This document shows positions 1 to 9,468 of a DNA stretch of 64,000 nucleotides, in pieces; positions within the stretch are counted from its first letter, which is position 1; the number at the start of each line of letters is the position of its first letter. The stretch covers positions 9,056,225 to 9,120,224 of the forward strand of contig OY987308.1 of the NCBI GenBank assembly GCA_963920635.1, given 5' to 3'. The position numbers and the translations under genes are program-made. The notes below the pieces were generated by a model. It did no database searches. It was given only the letters and a program-made list of their open reading frames with translations, and had not been told where the DNA came from. This DNA comes from Pseudeuparius sepicola (taxonomy: Eukaryota > Arthropoda > Insecta > Coleoptera > Anthribidae).

Positions 1-1489
1 AGACTAAAGAACTAATGTTCCTTTTTTGCGATAGCTACAACAAAATTTCATTATGAACGGTTTTTCTTAGTTTCTAAATCTTTTTCGATACTATTTTACA
101 GAAATCGTAAGCTGCCGCACAATACTGCAATGATTTTGAACAATTTTGTCTCCGTGATTTATTAGATCTCCTTTTGGTAAAAGAAGACTAAAGTTGCCCC
201 GAATCAAAAAACATGTCCAGTTGAAAGTCTTAGAGGTTTTCGTGTATCTACTGTGATTTTCTAATTTTTCGACATTAAACTGTTATAAATTATCAAAAAA
301 CAATCAGTGTTTAAATTCTCAGACATTTCAAGTATCTATTGTGGTTTCGTAATTTTTTGATACTATTTCAGTTTAAAGAAGTAAAACTTGTGAAAATTTG
401 AACTAATTTGATTCACGTGTTCAACTTTTTATAAAAGGAGACTAGTGAAACAGCTACAACAAAATTTCATTATGAAACTTTTTTCTGGATGGAAAACTAT
501 TAGTTTCTAAATGTCTAATTTTTTCGATACTATTTTATCGTAAACGTAAGCTACCGTACAATACTGCAAATATTTTGAACAATTTTGTTTCCGTCATTTA
601 TTTAGATCTCTTTTTGGTAATAGAAGACTTAAGTTGCCCCAAATCAAAAAACAAGCCTGTTGACAATCTTAGAGGTTTTCGTGTATCTACTGTGATTTTG
701 TAATTTTTCGACATTTAAACTAGTAGAATGTTATAAATTATCAAAAATCAATCACTGTTGAAAATCTCAGACATTACGAGGACCTATTGTGGTTTTGTAA
801 TTTCTCAATACTATTTCAGTTTAAAGTAGTAAAAAGTGATTAACAAAAGTTCTTCAAAATAAAATCGTAAGCTCTGGAGCTAAACTTGTGAGATTAGAAA
901 AATTTTGATTCCCGTGATCTCCTTTTCATAAAAGGAGACTAATGTTTTTTTTGTGACAGCTGCAACGAAAGTTTATTATGAAAGGTTTTTCTGGTTGGAA
1001 AAGTCCTAGATTCTGAATTCCTAATTTCTTCGATACTACTTTACTAGTAAATGTACAAAACTGCAAATTTTTTAACAATATTGATTCCGTGGTTTATTTA
1101 GACCTCCTTTTGGTAAAACCAGACTAAAGTTGCCCCGAATAAAAAAAAACGTGCCCTGTTGACAGTCTTAGTGGCTCGCTTAGAGGTTTTCGTGTATCTA
1201 CTGTGATTTAAACTAGTAAAATGTTATAATATCAAAAAACAATCACTGTTGAAATTCTCAGACATTTCGAATACCTAAAATGTTACTATTAATAGTTTTT
1301 CAGAATAAAATCGTATGCTCCAGAGCAAACCTTGTGAGATTTTGAACAATTTTGATTCCCGTGATCTCCTTTTCATAAAAGAAGACTAAAGAACTAATGT
1401 TCTTTTTTTGTGACAGCTACAACAAAATTTCATAAACCTTGTGAGATTTTGAACAATTTTGATTCCCGTGATCTCCTTTTCATAAACGA
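1..1489. repeat. Unit 1: L (1489 bp)
   Basis: A1-B1-A2-B2-A3-B3-s. It has the 6 bp deletion near 80 (AAATCTTTTTCG, lacking CTCTAC) and AGTCCTAGATTCTG, both shared with units 10 and 19. Its last s ends CATAAACG as in unit 12, so it looks like a chimera of two unit lineages. Confidence 0.9.
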
Positions 1490-2423
1490 AGACTAAAGAA
1501 CTAATGTTCCTTTTTTGCGATAGCTACAACAAAATTTCATTATGAACGGTTTTTCTTAGTTTCTAAATCTCTACTTTTTTCGATACTATTTTACAGAAAT
1601 CGTAAGCTGCCGCACAATACTGCAATGATTTTGAACAATTTTGTCTCCGTGATTTATTAGATCTCCTTTTGGTAAAAGAAGACTAAAGTTGCCCCGAATC
1701 AAAAAACATGTCCAGGTTTTCTTGTACATTTCGAGGACCTATTGTGTTTTAAAGTTTAAAGTAGTAAAAGTGATAACAAAAGTTCTTCAGAATAAAATCG
1801 TAAGCTCTGGAGCTCAACTTGTGAGATTAGAGAAATTTTGATTCCCGTGATCTCCTTTTCATAAAAGGAGACTAATGTTTTTTTTTGTGACAGCTGCAAC
1901 GAAAGTTTATTATGAAAGGTTTTTCTGGTTGGAAAAGTCCTAGTTTCTGAATTCCTAATTTCTTCGATACTACTTTACTAGTAAATGTACAAAACTTCAA
2001 ATTTTTTAACAATATTGATTCCGTGGTTTATTTAGACCTCCTTTTGGTAAAACCAGACTAAAGTTGCCCCGAATAAAAAAAAACGTGCCCTGTTGACAGT
2101 CTTAGTGGCTCGCTTAGAGGTTTTCGTGTATCTACTGTGATTTAAACTAGTAAAATGTTATAATATCAAAAAACAATCACTGTTGAAATTCTCAGACATT
2201 TCGAATACCTAAAATGTTACTATTAATAGTTTTTCAGAATAAAATCGTATGCTCCAGAGCAAACCTTGTGAGATTTTGAACAATTTTGATTCCCGTGATC
2301 TCCTTTTCATAAAAGAAGACTAAAGAACTAATGTTCTTTTTTTGTGACAGCTACAACAAAATTTCATAAACCTTGTGAGATTTTGAACAATTTTGATTCC
2401 CGTGATCTCCTTTTCATAAAAGA
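1490..2423. repeat. Unit 2: S (934 bp)
   Basis: A1-B'-A3-B3-s. Left-domain S marker AAAACTTCAAAT in A3, in place of AAAACTGCAAAT. Near-identical to unit 13. Confidence 0.92.
1680..1868. repeat. Block B' (reference copy, 189 bp B1/B2 fusion of S units)
   Basis: Starts as B1 (GTTGCCCCGAATC, CATGTCCAG), then passes through GGTTTTCTTGTACATTTCG to B2 material (GAGGACCTATTGTG, TTTAAAGTAGTAAAAGTG, AGCTCTGGAGCT). The B1 tail, all of A2 and the B2 front are missing, which explains the 561 bp difference between L (1495) and S (934). Confidence 0.88.
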
Positions 2424-3237
2424 AGACTAAAGAACTAATGTTCCTTTTTTGCGATAGCTACAACAAAATTTCATTATGAACGGTTTTTCTTAGTTTCTAA
2501 AAAGTTGCCCCGAATCAAAAAACATGTCCAGGATTTCTTGTACATTTCGAGGACCTATTGTGATTTAAAGTTTAAAGTAGTAAAAGTGATAACAAAAGTT
2601 CTTCAGAATAAAATCGTAAGCTCTGGAGCTCAACTTGTGAGATTAGAGAAATTTTGATTCCCGTGATCTCCTTTTCATAAAAGGAGACTAATGTTTTTTT
2701 TGTGACAGCTGCAACGAAAGTTTATTATGAAAGGTTTTTCTGGTTGGAAAAGTCCTAGTTTCTGAATTCCTAATTTCTTCGATACTACTTTACTAGTAAA
2801 TGTACAAAACTGCAAAGTTTTTAACAATATTGATTCCGTGGTTTATTTAGACCTCCTTTTGGTAAAACCAGACTAAAGTTGCCCCGAATAAAAAAAACGT
2901 GCCCTGTTGACAGTCTTAGTGGCTCGCTTAGAGGTTTTCGTGTATCTACTGTGATTTAAACTAGTAAAATGTTATAATATCAAAAAACAATCACTGTTGA
3001 AATTCTCAGACATTTCGAATACCTAAAATGTTACTATTAATAGTTTTTCAGAATAAAATCGTATGCTCCAGAGCAAACCTTGTGAGATTTTGAACAATTT
3101 TGATTCCCGTGATCTCCTTTTCATAAAAGAAGACTAAAGAACTAATGTTCTTTTTTTGTGACAGCTACAACAAAATTTCATAAACCTTGTGAGATTTTGA
3201 ACAATTTTGATTCCCGTGATCTCCTTTTCATAAATGA
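2424..3237. repeat. Unit 3: S with truncated A1 (814 bp)
   Basis: The A1 block stops at TTAGTTTCTAAA and jumps to AAGTTGCCCC of B', removing about 118 bp. CTAAA occurs at both ends of the lost segment. Near-identical to unit 14. Confidence 0.92.
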
Positions 3238-4176
3238 AGACTAAAGAACTAATGTTCCTTTTTTGCGATAGCTACAACAAAATTTCATTATGAACGGTTT
3301 TTCTTAGTTTCTAAATCTCTACTTTTTTCGATACTATTTTACAGAAATCGTAAGCTGCCGCACAATACTGCAATGATTTTGAACAATTTTGTCTCCGTGA
3401 TTTATTAGATCTCCTTTTGGTAAAAGAAGACTAAAGTTGCCCCGAATCAAAAAACATGTCCAGGTTTTCTTGTACATTTCGAGGACCTATTGTGTTTTAA
3501 AGTTTAAAGTAGTAAAAGTGATAACAAAAGTTCTTCAGAATAAAATCGTAAGCTCTGGAGCTCAACTTGTGAGATTAGAGAAATTTTGATTCCCGTGATC
3601 TCCTTTTCATAAAAGGAGACTAATGTTTTTTTTTGTGACAGCTGCAACGAAAGTTTATTATGAAAGGTTTTTCTGGTTGGAAAAGTCCTAGTTTCTGAAT
3701 TCCTAATTTCTTCGATACTACTTTACTAGTAAATGTACAAAACTTCAAATTTTTTAACAATATTGATTCCGTGGTTTATTTAGACCTCCTTTTGGTAAAA
3801 CCAGACTAAAGTTGCCCCGAATAAAAAAAAACGTGCCCTGTTGACAGTCTTAGTGGCTCGCTTAGAGGTTTTCGTGTATCTACTGTGATTTAAACTAGTA
3901 AAATGTTATAATATCAAAAAAAAAAACAATCAATGTTGAAATTCTCAGACATTTCGAATACCTAAAATGTTACTATTAATAGTTTTTCAGAATAAAATCG
4001 TATGCTCCAGAGCAAACCTTGTGAGATTTTGAACAATTTTGATTCCCGTGATCTCCTTTTCTTATAAGAAGACTAAAGAACTAATGTTCTTTTTTTGTGA
4101 CAGCTACAACAAAATTTCATAAACCTTGTGAGATTTTGAACAATTTTGATTCCCGTGATCTCCTTTTCATAAAAGA
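3238..4176. repeat. Unit 4: S with expanded A run (939 bp)
   Basis: A1-B'-A3-B3-s. The A run after AATATC in B3 is 11 long instead of 6, which gives the extra 5 bp. Unit 15 carries the same expansion. Confidence 0.92.
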
Positions 4177-4982
4177 AGACTAAAGAACTAATGTTCCTTT
4201 TTTGCGATAGCTACAACAAAATTTCATTATGAACGGTTTTTCTTAGTTTCTAAAAAGTTGCCCCGAATCAAAAAACATGTCCAGGTTTTCTTGTACATTT
4301 CGAGGACCTATTGTGATTTAAAGTTTAAAGTAGTAAAAGTGATAACAAAAGTTCTTCAGAATAAAATCGTAAGCTCTGGAGCTCAACTTGTGAGATTAGA
4401 GAAATTTTGATTCCCGTGATCTCCTTTTCATAAAAGGAGACTAATGTTTTTTTTGTGACAGCTGCAACGAAAGTTTATTATGAAAGGTTTTTCTGGTTGG
4501 AAAAGTCCTAGTTTCTGAATTCCTAATTTCTTCGATACTACTTTACTAGTAAATGTACAAAACTGCAAAGTTTTTAACAATATTGATTCCGTGGTTTATT
4601 TAGACCTCCTTTTGGTAAAACCAGACTAAAGTTGCCCCGAATAAAAAAAACGTGCCCTGTTGACAGTCTTAGTGGCTCGCTTAGAGGTTTTCGTGTATCT
4701 ACTGTGATTTAAACTAGTAAAATGTTATAATATCAAAAAACAATCACTGTTGAAATTCTCAGACATTTCGAATACCTAAAATGTTACTATTAATAGTTTT
4801 TCAGAATAAAATCGTATGCTCCAGAGCAAACCTTGTGAGATTTTGAACAATTTTGATTCCCGTGATCTCCTTTTCATAAAAGAAGACTAATGTTCTTTTT
4901 TTGTGACAGCTACAACAAAATTTCATAAACCTTGTGAGATTTTGAACAATTTTTATTCACGTGATCTCCTTTTCATAAATGA
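4177..4982. repeat. Unit 5: truncated S (806 bp)
   Basis: Same A1 truncation as unit 3. In addition s has lost 8 bp at its start (AGACTAATG instead of AGACTAAAGAACTAATG, near 4884), which fits slippage between the two ACTAA copies. The s copy also has TTTTTATTCACGTG. Confidence 0.9.
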
Positions 4983-5172
4983 AGACTAAAGAACTAATGT
5001 TCCTTTTTTGCGATAGCTACAACAAAATTTCATTATGAACGGTTTTTCTTAGTTTCTAAATCTCTACTTTTTTCGATACTATTTTACAGAAATCGTAAGC
5101 TGCCGCACAATACTGCAATGATTTTGAACAATTTTGTCTCCGTGATTTATTAGATCTCCTTTTGGTAAAAGA
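4983..5172. repeat. Block A1 (reference copy, 190 bp)
   Basis: First A block of the canonical L unit. It begins AGACTAAAGAACTAATG, carries the unit anchor GCGATAGCTACAAC, then TTTTTTCGATACTATTTTAC and CGTAAGCTGCCGCAC, and ends CTCCTTTTGGTAAAAGA at the next AGACTAA. A1 differs from A2 and A3 by an extra 8 bp near its start (ACTAAAGA before ACTAA), which looks like a tandem duplication, and by lacking the TGGATGGAAAAC or TGGTTGGAAAAG segment. Confidence 0.9.
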
Positions 5173-5426
5173 AGACTAAAGTTGCCCCGAATCAAAAAAC
5201 ATGTCCAGTTGAAAGTCTTAGAGGTTTTCGTGTATCTACTGTGATTTTCTAATTTTTCGACATTAAACTGTTATAAATTATCAAAAAACAATCAGTGTTT
5301 AAATTCTCAGACATTTCAAGTATCTATTGTGGTTTCGTAATTTTTTGATACTATTTCAGTTTAAAGAAGTAAAACTTGTGAAAATTTGAACAAATTTGAT
5401 TCACGTGTTCAACTTTTTATAAAAGG
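5173..5426. repeat. Block B1 (reference copy, 254 bp)
   Basis: Deleted form of the B block. It starts AGACTAAAGTTGCCCCGAAT, includes GAGGTTTTCGTGTATCTACT and a second, similar GTATCTATTGTGGTTTCG segment, and ends ACTTTTTATAAAAGG. Relative to B2 it lacks about 55 bp around the segment with GATTAACAAAAGTTCTTC and the AGCTCTGGAGCT dyad. Both segments show that B contains an internal partial duplication. Confidence 0.9.
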
Positions 5427-5612
5427 AGACTAGTGAAACAGCTACAACAAAATTTCATTATGAAACTTTTTTCTGGATGGAAAACTATTAGTTTCTAAAT
5501 GTCTAATTTTTTCGATACTATTTTATCGTAAACGTAAGCTACCGTACAATACTGCAAATATTTTGAACAATTTTGTTTCCGTCATTTATTTAGATCTCTT
5601 TTTGGTAATAGA
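5427..5612. repeat. Block A2 (reference copy, 186 bp)
   Basis: Second A block, starting AGACTAGTGAAACAGCTAC and marked by TTTTTTCTGGATGG, AATGTCTAATTTTTTCG and CGTAAGCTACCGTAC. It ends CTCTTTTTGGTAATAGA. It aligns end to end with A1 and A3. Units 9, 12, 18 and 28 carry a different A2 with an extra tract containing AGTTTAGTTGAACCATG. Confidence 0.9.
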
Positions 5613-5923
5613 AGACTTAAGTTGCCCCAAATCAAAAAACAAGCCTGTTGACAATCTTAGAGGTTTTCGTGTATCTACTGTGATTTTGTAATTTTTCGAC
5701 ATTTAAACTAGTAGAATGTTATAAATTATCAAAAATCAATCACTGTTGAAAATCTCAGACATTACGAGGACCTATTGTGGTTTTGTAATTTCTCAATACT
5801 ATTTCAGTTTAAAGTAGTAAAAAGTGATTAACAAAAGTTCTTCAAAATAAAATCGTAAGCTCTGGAGCTAAACTTGTGAGATTAGAAAAATTTTGATTCC
5901 CGTGATCTCCTTTTCATAAAAGG
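5613..5923. repeat. Block B2 (reference copy, 311 bp, fullest B)
   Basis: The longest B block. It starts AGACTTAAGTTGCCCCAAAT and contains two related segments about 97 bp apart, near 5671 (TATCTACTGTGATTTTGTAA) and 5768 (GACCTATTGTGGTTTTGTAA). Then come GATTAACAAAAGTTCTTC and the imperfect palindrome AGCTCTGGAGCT, and it ends GATCTCCTTTTCATAAAAGG. Its last ~60 bp resemble the end of an A block, so A and B share ancestry. Confidence 0.9.
5858..5869. repeat. Imperfect palindrome in B2 (reference)
   Basis: AGCTC-TG-GAGCT, a 5 bp dyad around two bases, present in every B2 and B'. The equivalent position in B3 reads TGCTC-CA-GAGCA, a dyad with the outer pair swapped. Confidence 0.88.
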
Positions 5924-5926
5924 AGA
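5906..5926. repeat. 9 bp inverted repeat at the B2/A3 border (reference)
   Basis: TCTCCTTTT, spacer CAT, AAAAGGAGA: a perfect 9 bp inverted repeat spanning the block border. It recurs before A3 in essentially every unit (for example at 918-938). Other borders have weaker forms, CTTTT-N3-AAAAG at A1/B1 and B1/A2. Confidence 0.88.
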
Positions 5927-6109
5927 CTAATGTTTTTTTTTGTGACAGCTGCAACGAAAGTTTATTATGAAAGGTTTTTCTGGTTGGAAAAGTCCTAGTT
6001 TCTGAATTCCTAATTTCTTCGATACTACTTTACTAGTAAATGTACAAAACTGCAAATTTTTTAACAATATTGATTACGTGGTTTATTTAGACCTCCTTTT
6101 GGTAAAACC
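5924..6109. repeat. Block A3 (reference copy, 186 bp)
   Basis: Third A block. It starts AGACTAATG followed by a run of 8-10 T, then GTGACAGCTGCAACGAAAG, TTTTTCTGGTTGGAAAAGTC, ACTAGTAAATGTACAAAAC, and ends CCTCCTTTTGGTAAAACC. Present in L, S and XL units. The T run is length-variable (8, 9 or 10) and accounts for several 1 bp differences between units. Confidence 0.9.
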
Positions 6110-6370
6110 AGACTAAAGTTGCCCCGAATAAAAAAAACGTGCCCTGTTGACAGTCTTAGTGGCTCGCTTAGAGGTTTTCGTGTATCTACTGTGATTTAAA
6201 CTAGTAAAATGTTATAATATCAAAAAACAATCACTGTTGAAATTCTCAGACATTTCGAATACCTAAAATGTTACTATTAATAGTTTTTCAGAATAAAATC
6301 GTATGCTCCAGAGCAAACCTTGTGAGATTTTGAACAATTTTGATTCCCGTGATCTCCTTTTCATAAAAGA
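6110..6370. repeat. Block B3 (reference copy, 261 bp)
   Basis: Deleted form of B. It starts AGACTAAAGTTGCCCCGAAT, then an A run and ACGTGCCCTGTTGACAG, with the extra AGTGGCTCGCTTAG that B1 and B2 lack. It has CTGTGATTTAAACTAG (the intervening TTGTAATTTTTCGACAT of B2 is missing), CGAATACCTAAAATG, the palindrome TGCTCCAGAGCA and GATTTTGAACAATTTTGATT, and ends CTTTTCATAAAAGA. Confidence 0.9.
6304..6315. repeat. Imperfect palindrome in B3 (reference)
   Basis: TGCTC-CA-GAGCA. Compared with B2 both outer bases changed together (A..T to T..A), so symmetry is retained. The only broken copy noticed is TGCTACAGAGCA at 33017-33028. Confidence 0.85.
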
Positions 6371-6477
6371 AGACTAAAGAACTAATGTTCTTTTTTTGTG
6401 ACAGCTACAACAAAATTTCATAAACCTTGTGAGATTTTGAACAATTTTGATTCCCGTGATCTCCTTTTCATAAACGA
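6371..6477. repeat. Short element s (reference copy, 107 bp A/B fusion)
   Basis: The first ~51 bp match the start of A1 (AGACTAAAGAACTAATGTTC to CAAAATTTCAT). The remaining ~56 bp match the end of B3 (AAACCTTGTGAGATTTTG onward). It is therefore an internal deletion derivative of an A-B pair, kept as the last block of nearly every unit. It is absent from units 7, 16 and 23 and doubled in units 8 and 17. Confidence 0.9.
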
Positions 6478-7865
6478 AGACTAAAGAACTAATGTTCCTT
6501 TTTTGCGATAGCTACAACAAAATTTCATTATGAACGGTTTTTCTTAGTTTCTAAATCTCTACTTTTTTCGATACTATTTTACAGAAATCGTAAGCTGCCG
6601 CACAATACTGCAATGATTTTGAACAATTTTGTCTCCGTGATTTATTAGATCTCCTTTTGGTAAAAGAAGACTAAAGTTGCCCCGAATCAAAAAACATGTC
6701 CAGTTGAAAGTCTTAGAGGTTTTCGTGTATCTACTGTGATTTTCTAATTTTTCGACATTAAACTGTTATAAATTATCAAAAAACAATCAGTGTTTAATTT
6801 CTCAGACATTTCAAGTATCTATTGTGGTTTCGTAATTTTTTGATACTATTTCAGTTTAAAGAAGTAAAACTTGTGAAAATTTGAACAAATTTGATTCACG
6901 TGTTCAACTTTTTATAAAAGGAGACTAGTGAAACAGCTACAACAAAATTTCATTATGAAACTTTTTTCTGGATGGAAAACTATTAGTTTCTAAATGTCTA
7001 ATTTTTTCGATACTATTTTATCGTAAACGTAAGCTACCGTACAATACTGCAAATATTTTGAACAATTTTGTTTCCGTCATTTATTTAGATCTCTTTTTGG
7101 TAATAGAAGACTTAAGTTGCCCCAAATCAAAAAACAAGCCTGTTGACAATCTTAGAGGTTTTCGTGTATCTACTGTGATTTTGTAATTTTTCGACATTTA
7201 AACTAGTAGAATGTTATAAATTATCAAAAATCAATCACTGTTGAAAATCTCAGACATTACGAGGACCTATTGTGGTTTTGTAATTTCTCAATACTATTTC
7301 AGTTTAAAGTAGTAAAAAGTGATTAACAAAAGTTCTTCAAAATAAAATCGTAAGCTCTGGAGCTAAACTTGTGAGATTAGAGAAATTTTGATTCCCGTGA
7401 TCTCCTTTTCATAAAAGGAGACTAATGTTTTTTTTTGTGACAGCTGCAACGAAAGTTTATTATGAAAGGTTTTTCTGGTTGGAAAAGTCCTAGTTTCTGA
7501 ATTCCTAATTTCTTCGATACTACTTTACTAGTAAATGTACAAAACTGCAAATTTTTTAACAATATTGATTCCGTGGTTTATTTAGACCTCCTTTTGGTAA
7601 AACCAGACTAAAGTTGCCCTGAATAAAAAAAACGTGCCCTGTTGACAGTCTTAGTGGCTCGCTTAGAGGTTTTCGTGTATCTACTGTGATTTAAACTAGT
7701 AAAATGTTATAATATCAAAAAACAATCACTGTTGAAATTCTCAGACATTTCGAATACCTAAAATGTTACTATTAATAGTTTTTCAGAATAAAATCGTATG
7801 CTCCAGAGCAAACCTTGTGAGATTTTGAACAATTTTGATTCCCGTGATCTCCTTTTCATAAAAGA
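6478..7865. repeat. Unit 7: L without s (1388 bp)
   Basis: A1-B1-A2-B2-A3-B3, joined straight to the next A1. It is exactly 107 bp shorter than L, the length of s. B3 begins GTTGCCCTGAAT, a marker shared with unit 8. Confidence 0.92.
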
Positions 7866-9468
7866 AGACTAAAGAACTAATGTTCCTTTTTTGCGATAGC
7901 TACAACAAAATTTCATTATGAACGGTTTTTCTTAGTTTCTAAATCTCTACTTTTTTCGATACTATTTTACAGAAATCGTAAGCTGCCGCACAATACTGCA
8001 ATGATTTTGAACAATTTTGTCTCCGTGACTTATTAGATCTCCTTTTGGTAAAAGAAGACTAAAGTTGCCCCGAATCAAAAAACATGTCCAGTTGAAAGTC
8101 TTAGAGGTTTTCGTGTATCTACTGTGATTTTCTAATTTTTCGACATTAAACTGTTATAAATTATCAAAAAACAATCAGTGTTTAATTTCTCAGACATTTC
8201 AAGTATCTATTGTGGTTTCGTAATTTTTTGATACTATTTCAGTTTAAAGAAGTAAAACTTGTGAAAATTTGAACAAATTTGATTCACGTGTTCAACTTTT
8301 TATAAAAGGAGACTAGTGAAACAGCTACAACAAAATTTCATTATGAAACTTTTTTCTGGATGGAAAACTATTAGTTTCTAAATGTCTAATTTTTTCGATA
8401 CTATTTTATCGTAAACGTAAGCTACCGTACAATACTGCAAATATTTTGAACAATTTTGTTTCCGTCATTTATTTAGATCTCTTTTTGGTAATAGAAGACT
8501 TAAGTTGCCCCAAATCAAAAAACAAGCCTGTTGACAATCTTAGAGGTTTTCGTGTATCTACTGTGATTTTGTAATTTTTCGACATTTAAACTAGTAGAAT
8601 GTTATAAATTATCAAAAATCAATCACTGTTGAAAATCTCAGACATTACGAGGACCTATTGTGGTTTTGTAATTTCTCAATACTATTTCAGTTTAAAGTAG
8701 TAAAAAGTGATTAACAAAAGTTCTTCAAAATAAAATCGTAAGCTCTGGAGCTAAACTTGTGAGATTAGAGAAATTTTGATTCCCGTGATCTCCTTTTCAT
8801 AAAAGGAGACTAATGTTTTTTTTTGTGACAGCTGCAACGAAAGTTTATTATGAAAGGTTTTTCTGGTTGGAAAAGTCCTAGTTTCTGAATTCCTAATTTC
8901 TTCGATACTACTTTACTAGTAAATGTACAAAACTGCAAATTTTTTAACAATATTGATTCCGTGGTTTATTTAGACCTCCTTTTGGTAAAACCAGACTAAA
9001 GTTGCCCTGAATAAAAAAAAACGTGCCCTGTTGACAGTCTTAGTGGCTCGCTTAGAGGTTTTCGTGTATCTACTGTGATTTAAACTAGTAAAATGTTATA
9101 ATATCAAAAAACAATCACTGTTGAAATTCTCAGACATTTCGAATACCTAAAATGTTACTATTAATAGTTTTTCAGAATAAAATCGTATGCTCCAGAGCAA
9201 ACCTTGTGAGATTTTGAACAATTTTGATTCCCGTGATCTCCTTTTCATAAAAGAAGACTAAAGAACTAATGTTCTTTTTTTGTGACAGCTACAACAAAAT
9301 TTCATAAACCTTGTGAGATTTTGAACAATTTTGATTCCCGTGATCTCCTTTTCATAAAAGAAGACTAAAGAACTAATGTTCTTTTTTTGTGACAGCTACA
9401 ACAAAATTTCATAAACCTTGTGAGATTTTGAACAATTTTGATTCCCGTGATCTCCTTTTCATAAAAGA
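7866..9468. repeat. Unit 8: L with two s copies (1603 bp)
   Basis: A1-B1-A2-B2-A3-B3-s-s. The s copies lie at about 9255-9361 and 9362-9468. A1 has CCGTGACTTATT. Near-identical to unit 17. Confidence 0.92.

Larger units (their letters stand above)
1012..4889. repeat. Segmental duplication I, copy 1 (offset 14,041)
   Basis: Late unit 1 through unit 5, repeated at about 15,053-18,930. Shared rare marks are the unit order 934/814/939, the 11 A run, the truncated A1 blocks and AAAACTTCAAAT. Visible differences include GGATTTCTTG vs GGTTTTCTTG near 2531 and CTTATAAG vs CATAAAAG near 4061. Borders are approximate because neighbouring units are so alike. Confidence 0.85.
4983..6477. repeat. Unit 6: canonical L (1495 bp)
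   Basis: Complete A1-B1-A2-B2-A3-B3-s, used here as the reference for block borders. It carries a private GATTACGTGG in A3, where other units read GATTCCGTGG. Confidence 0.93.

Noticed and set aside
5943..5959. CENP-B box resemblance in A3 (reverse strand TTTCGTTGCAGCTGTCA)
   Set aside because: It matches the TTCG half and the central A of the known NTTCGNNNNANNCGGGN core, but three of the four CGGG bases differ. No TTCG on the + strand fits the core either.
6100..6115. TTTTGGTAAAACCAGAC at the A3/B3 border as a retroelement primer-binding site
   Set aside because: It recurs at every A3/B3 border and lacks LTRs, a polypurine tract or any coding region. It is a border variant of the CTTTT-N3-AAAAG dyad.
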